From NCBI GenBank assembly GCA_963556145.1, contig OY744464.1:3162001-3226000 (forward strand): DNA of 64,000 nt, in the 5' to 3' direction. The notes beneath the pieces are model-generated. The model made no database searches. It was not told where the DNA came from and saw only the letters and a list, made by a program, of their open reading frames with translations. The translations under genes were made by a program, and so were the position numbers. This stretch comes from Hygrocybe punicea. Lineage: Eukaryota; Basidiomycota; Agaricomycetes; Agaricales; Hygrophoraceae. Below are positions 59,498-64,000 of this stretch, one piece after another (position 1 is the first letter of the stretch; each line of letters begins with the position of its first letter).

Positions 59498-59620
59498 TTT
59501 TCTTTTTACTCGTGTATTATGAATGGACTCGATTTAATTGTGATTTGATTGTGACAAGAAATGAGAAACGAAATGAGAAACGAATGTGAATGGGATTGAT
59601 ACAACATGAATGGGATTACT

Positions 59621-60090
59621 CTACATTCTCCTGCGCTTGTTCGGTACTATGTTCTCTTTCTCATCCTCCTCTTTGTAGTCCTCGTCTAGCCTAGCAGGTC
59701 GAATACGGTACGAATGAATCTTGGGATGAGTTTCTTGAGAGCCGGGTACATGGCGGTAGGATAGGACAACTGATGGCTCTGCGAAGACATGTGTACTCCC
59801 AGTAAAATGTTTGAGTTCATTTTCTTCTTCCTCTTGCTTGACAAGCTCGGTCCCTTCAGTGGGGGTCGTTCCAGCTTGTAGAATAGTCGGTCCGGCTTTG
59901 CGAAGAGCAAGAACAAGAGTCTGAGGTCATAATGTCAGTTATCCTGTACGAGAAAGAGTGTTGTGCTACTTACCATTGGCCCTGGGGAGGTCACATTGAA
60001 AGAAACAGTGTACTTGTCCCAATTGTGAGTGAGATTGTCGAGATGAATGTGCACAACACGATCCGCGGGGAGTACAGGCATGGTATGCAT
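59621..60090 (-). CDS. transposon-associated small protein, unknown function
   Basis: Two exons (60090-59974 and 59920-59621) give 138 residues. It starts MHTMPVLPADRVVHIHLDNL, continues HNWDKYTVSFNVTSPGPM (a beta-rich look) and, after a 53-base intron, TLVLALRKAGPTILQAGTTP, an acidic KQEEEENEL run, VVLSYRHVPGSQETHPKI and a basic end (VPNKRRRM). I do not recognise the fold. Its start lies 49 bases from the plus-strand accessory gene, so the two share a promoter. The first exon is present again, inverted, at the right end of the window. The TAG stop is 121 bases from the transposase stop (convergent). Confidence 0.65.
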
Positions 60091-61771
60091 TCAAGTGACT
60101 TTCGTCCGACTCCGACCTGCCTCTTGATCCTGTACCACCATGTCAGGCAGCGCCAACAACCACTACCATTTCCCTTCCCCTCCGATCTCATTTCCTAGCT
60201 CTCATTCTCATCATAACTCGTTTCTTGAAGACTCTCCGGAATTACCTGCAACTTTACTCCCAGTGTCTTGCAACCCGGATCCGTTGTCTACCTATACTCC
60301 ACTCCCCACTCGCAGGATCGCCCGAACCACTACTCTACCCAACAGACCACCCTTGGAGTCATGGGATGTAGGGATTGCAGCACAATCGGTACGCATATAT
60401 TCGCCTTCCTTGACTCCGATAACATACCCAATATTTTCTTGCCATAGCACATTCGCTATGCAGAAGATATACCACACGCACCGAATCTGCCGCAATCACT
60501 TTCTGTGGAAATTCTTGACCACAACACCCTCCTTCGCAATGAAAGATATCGCACAATTTTTTATGAAAACATGCAAATGCACACTATGTTGGATTATTCA
60601 CGGTATGTACCATACCAAATCATTTCTTGTGCTGATAAATCTACAGTGAAACTATCCGAACGCTCACTGTATCGATTCGGTCAAACTCTGAGTCTGGGTC
60701 TGTGGCAAGAGGGGATTTACCTTCCCACATCGACACCCCTTCACTATCAGAATTTGTCGACCGTGAAAAATATCCTAAGGTTCGGTTTTGGCGGAAACAA
60801 GATTGGGTCGAATCAAAGGCTCTCTTGACAACAGAAGCGAACAACAAGATCGGGCTACGAGGCAAGAGTCGTATTGCGGCAGGTCAAAATGTGTCGTATG
60901 GGTTTGTTGAGGACCAGAGTGGACTGTCAGTGAGCGGTTTCAGGATATCTGAAATTACCTCGCAGATGCGAGAGATCTGGCGTGAGCTCTATGAAAGGAA
61001 CATGGTGCCGACGTCGTGGGGCAAGGCCGGGTCTACTGTCAAGAATTTTTTGCGCTCACAGATGTACAACTTCGCGCCAGAACTTCGTCTATGCGAGAAT
61101 AACTGGAAACTGGAGCATCTCGCCACTGTGACTTATCCAGGTTGGTATCGCAAGCATGTATTGAAGGAGTCGGGTGTTGTCAAGATGGAGGAAGACGTGG
61201 AGGCGAGCGATGTTGGGTCCACTGACACAGACGACTACATGCAACTTCCTCAAAAGCGCTTATCACTCACAGCCCATCGCACGGCCTTATCAAAGAAGCC
61301 GAAGTTCAAAGTTCCACAGCTGCCACAAGAACGAGGCGGTAATGATACTCCTACAGATTCTTCATCAGCCATTTCGACATCTACCGAATCTGTTTCAGAC
61401 GCATCAGTTTCACCGGTTGATAGTGAAGCACCCCCGTCTTTTCCACCTGTCTCGCCCGATGTCTCAGGAGAGTCCGAATCAGAACAAGGCGCCAAGGACA
61501 TCACTCCGGTCATTACGCCAACTGGTGAGTTTGATTGGCGTCTTGTTTTCTCGTTCTCAATGACATGTTTCTAGACACTTCCAAGGCCTTTTTGAAAGCA
61601 TCCGCTAACGGTTTGTCGATTTTGGATCCATTGTGAGTCACTCATAACAGTCGCTATGGCATCTGATGGTACCATATATATCAGTGTGTCACATTCGGCT
61701 GTAGTCGCAACACCAGTCAGAGACGTTTCGCACGAGAAGATCACTTGTACACCTTCCAATGCGTCTTCTTT
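59962..61771 (+). repeat. left arm of a 1.8-kb inverted repeat around the gap
   Basis: This stretch recurs in reverse complement at 62192-64000; paired positions sum to 123,962 over most of the length. I saw only three differences, all single-base indels on the gap side: near 61442 (an extra C in the left arm), near 61574 (an extra G in the right arm) and near 61767 (an extra T in the left arm). The translated frames are identical from 60140 to about 61430. The left arm continues 320 bases further towards the gap than the right arm does. Confidence 0.95.
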
Positions 61772-62091
61772 GAACACCACCACAATGGGAGAATCTCAGC
61801 TATTGAAAGGTAAAGGTAAAGAAAATTCTGGGGTAGTGAAAGGCCCGGTGATGAAACCTACAAAGGCCATGACTGCAAGGTTTGCTCCTGCCAGGGTACT
61901 TGCTCGTGTACTGACACACCTCGTAACAGGAACCTGTTTGCGATGGATTATTGTGCAAAACAGCGGATTTCGAAGGCCGAGTTTGAGGATGTCTGGACAC
62001 AGCTTGATGACATGAAGAAGAATGTAAGTCTATGATTGTGCAACATTCTCTATCTGACATTGTATGCTAGGAATATGAGCAGAAGAGCCGG
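60140..62091 (+). CDS. transposon-associated accessory protein, 3' end lost in assembly gap
   Basis: Seven exons fit in phase (60140-60388, 60448-60602, 60647-61524, 61575-61610, 61651-61879, 61930-62023, 62071->62091), at least 554 residues. After a Ser/Pro/His-rich start come FVDREKYPKVRFWRKQDWVE, TEANNKIGLRGKSRIAAGQN, EITSQMREIWRELYERNMVP, TSWGKAGSTVKNFLRSQMYN and LCENNWKLEHLATVTYPGWY. This core (R-x-x-x-G...a-x-x-W-G...f-R-L-C...W-K...T-x-x-Y-P-x-W) is common next to Tnp2-like transposases in agaricomycetes. Later exons give RNLFAMDYCAKQRISKAEFE and DVWTQLDDMKKN, reminiscent of a short HMG-box-like end. A 40-base intron (61611-61650) is required; if it is not spliced, translation stops at 61636. 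Probably an accessory DNA-binding protein of the element. Confidence 0.68.
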
Positions 62092-62191
62092 NNNNNNNNN
62101 NNNNNNNNNNNNNNNNNNNNNNNNNNNNNNNNNNNNNNNNNNNNNNNNNNNNNNNNNNNNNNNNNNNNNNNNNNNNNNNNNNNNNNNNNNN
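62092..62191. other. assembly gap of exactly 100 N
   Basis: A run of 100 N, the usual placeholder for a gap of unknown size. It interrupts the accessory gene on the left and its inverted copy on the right. It sits at the centre of the inverted repeat, where assemblers commonly fail. Confidence 1.
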
Positions 62192-63822
62192 AAAGAGACG
62201 CATTGGAAGGTGTACAAGTGATCTTCTCGTGCGAAACGTCTCTGACTGGTGTTGCGACTACAGCCGAATGTGACACACTGATATATATGGTACCATCAGA
62301 TGCCATAGCGACTGTTATGAGTGACTCACAATGGATCCAAAATCGACAAACCGTTAGCGGATGCTTTCAAAAAGGCCTTGGAAGTGTCCTAGAAACATGT
62401 CATTGAGAACGAGAAAACAAGACGCCAATCAAACTCACCAGTTGGCGTAATGACCGGAGTGATGTCCTTGGCGCCTTGTTCTGATTCGGACTCTCCTGAG
62501 ACATCGGGCGAGACAGGTGAAAAGACGGGGGTGCTTCACTATCAACCGGTGAAACTGATGCGTCTGAAACAGATTCGGTAGATGTCGAAATGGCTGATGA
62601 AGAATCTGTAGGAGTATCATTACCGCCTCGTTCTTGTGGCAGCTGTGGAACTTTGAACTTCGGCTTCTTTGATAAGGCCGTGCGATGGGCTGTGAGTGAT
62701 AAGCGCTTTTGAGGAAGTTGCATGTAGTCGTCTGTGTCAGTGGACCCAACATCGCTCGCCTCCACGTCTTCCTCCATCTTGACAACACCCGACTCCTTCA
62801 ATACATGCTTGCGATACCAACCTGGATAAGTCACAGTGGCGAGATGCTCCAGTTTCCAGTTATTCTCGCATAGACGAAGTTCTGGCGCGAAGTTGTACAT
62901 CTGTGAGCGCAAAAAATTCTTGACAGTAGACCCGGCCTTGCCCCACGACGTCGGCACCATGTTCCTTTCATAGAGCTCACGCCAGATCTCTCGCATCTGC
63001 GAGGTAATTTCAGATATCCTGAAACCGCTCACTGACAGTCCACTCTGGTCCTCAACAAACCCATACGACACATTTTGACCTGCCGCAATACGACTCTTGC
63101 CTCGTAGCCCGATCTTGTTGTTCGCTTCTGTTGTCAAGAGAGCCTTTGATTCGACCCAATCTTGTTTCCGCCAAAACCGAACCTTAGGATATTTTTCACG
63201 GTCGACAAATTCTGATAGTGAAGGGGTGTCGATGTGGGAAGGTAAATCCCCTCTTGCCACAGACCCAGACTCAGAGTTTGACCGAATCGATACAGTGAGC
63301 GTTCGGATAGTTTCACTGTAGATTTATCAGCACAAGAAATGATTTGGTATGGTACATACCGTGAATAATCCAACATAGTGTGCATTTGCATGTTTTCATA
63401 AAAAATTGTGCGATATCTTTCATTGCGAAGGAGGGTGTTGTGGTCAAGAATTTCCACAGAAAGTGATTGCGGCAGATTCGGTGCGTGTGGTATATCTTCT
63501 GCATAGCGAATGTGCTATGGCAAGAAAATATTGGGTATGTTATCGGAGTCAAGGAAGGCGAATATATGCGTACCGATTGTGCTGCAATCCCTACATCCCA
63601 TGACTCCAAGGGTGGTCTGTTGGGTAGAGTAGTGGTTCGGGCGATCCTGCGAGTGGGGAGTGGAGTATAGGTAGACAACGGATCCGGGTTGCAAGACACT
63701 GGGAGTAAAGTTGCAGGTAATTCCGGAGAGTCTTCAAGAAACGAGTTATGATGAGAATGAGAGCTAGGAAATGAGATCGGAGGGGAAGGGAAATGGTAGT
63801 GGTTGTTGGCGCTGCCTGACAT
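62192..63822 (-). pseudogene. second, inverted copy of the transposon accessory gene, frame-disrupted and truncated by the gap
   Basis: The copy starts at 63822 (MSGSANNHYHFPSPPIS...) and is identical in protein to the left copy for most of its length. A one-base deletion (TTTTCACC for TTTTCCACC, near 62520) shifts the frame after EAPPSF. A one-base insertion at the next intron's 3' border (TTTCTAGG) would shift it again. The copy then ends at the gap near TPSNAS. The indels lie close to the gap and may be consensus errors, so the pseudogene label is provisional. Confidence 0.55.
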
Positions 63823-63871
63823 GGTGGTACAGGATCAAGAGGCAGGTCGGAGTCGGACGAAAGTCACTTGA

Positions 63872-64000
63872 ATGCATACCATGCCTGTACTCCCCGCGGA
63901 TCGTGTTGTGCACATTCATCTCGACAATCTCACTCACAATTGGGACAAGTACACTGTTTCTTTCAATGTGACCTCCCCAGGGCCAATGGTAAGTAGCACA
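63872..64000 (+). CDS. second copy of the small transposon-associated gene, first exon only
   Basis: Exon 1 (MHTMPVLPADRVVHIHLDN...SPGPM) is repeated at 63872-63988, followed by the GTAAGTAGCACA donor at the window edge. It is the mirror image of the minus-strand gene at 59621-60090. The rest lies outside the window. If the mirror continues, a second transposase should follow at about 64,460-67,700. Confidence 0.6.
   Translation, partial: MHTMPVLPADRVVHIHLDNLTHNWDKYTVSFNVTSPGPMVSST

Larger units (their letters stand above)
55880..62091 (+). mobile_element. Tnp2-like (CACTA-type) DNA transposon, three genes, right part cut by assembly gap
   Basis: The element is inferred from a Tnp2-like transposase followed closely by two accessory genes: a small minus-strand one and a larger plus-strand one, 49 bases apart at their starts. 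Its left limit is a guess, based on repeated GCGAA[GA]TCTGTGT words near 55920. Its right end is not visible because the third gene runs into the N gap at 62092. No terminal inverted repeats were located. The transposase appears uninterrupted and all introns keep phase, so this copy could be recent or active. Confidence 0.6.
62192..64000 (-). repeat. right arm of the inverted repeat, runs off the window end
   Basis: Reverse complement of 59962-61771. It carries a second copy of the accessory gene on the minus strand and the first exon of the small gene on the plus strand. It is still matching at base 64000, so the true length is unknown. Confidence 0.95.

Overview
The window is nuclear DNA of a filamentous basidiomycete, most likely an agaricomycete mushroom. 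The reasons: genes broken by many introns of about 40-90 bases with GT...AG borders, both strands densely used, protein types typical of Agaricomycetes (KDZ-associated cysteine-cluster proteins, BTB proteins, Tnp2-like transposases), and a UDP-xylose synthase and Rds1-like ferritin protein of fungal type. I saw no bacterial operon, rRNA, tRNA or CRISPR. Gene models were built by hand from splice signals and reading-frame phase. Family names come from recognising motifs, not from a database search.

Left accessory block (1-7,400). It opens with the 3' end of a KDZ-transposon-associated cysteine-cluster gene and a GCGC-rich 46-base tandem repeat. Two lineage-specific genes with cysteine clusters follow on the minus strand (816-2548 and 4063-7010), with a BTB-domain gene on the plus strand between them.

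Core block (7,400-54,200). This is a compact run of mostly housekeeping genes, often in divergent or convergent pairs. In order: NmrA-like reductase; STI1/Hop co-chaperone; Zn2Cys6 transcription factor; Nup120/Nup160 nucleoporin; a conserved unknown protein; membrane cytochrome b5-like protein; DEP-RGS G-protein regulator; two unknowns; alpha/beta hydrolase; UDP-xylose synthase; bystin/Enp1; MYND zinc-finger protein; DUF1748 protein; DAD1/Ost2; mitoribosomal mS42; hexokinase; AP-3 mu; Nop9; Ctu1/Ncs6; Erg27; and an Rds1-like secreted ferritin-fold protein. Several divergent pairs share very short promoters (43 bases for NOP9/CTU1, 85 for UXS/ENP1, 96 for MYND/DUF1748, 122 for DAD1/mS42). Ribosome biogenesis is represented by Enp1 and Nop9, and mitochondrial translation by mS42.

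Right mobile block (about 55,000-64,000). An apparently intact Tnp2-like (CACTA-type) transposase is followed by two further genes: a small minus-strand gene and a larger plus-strand gene that runs into a 100-N assembly gap. Beyond the gap the same sequence returns in inverted orientation up to the window end. It is near-identical, and the three single-base indels I noticed all lie at the gap side. This is either two tail-to-tail copies of the element or an assembly fold-back.
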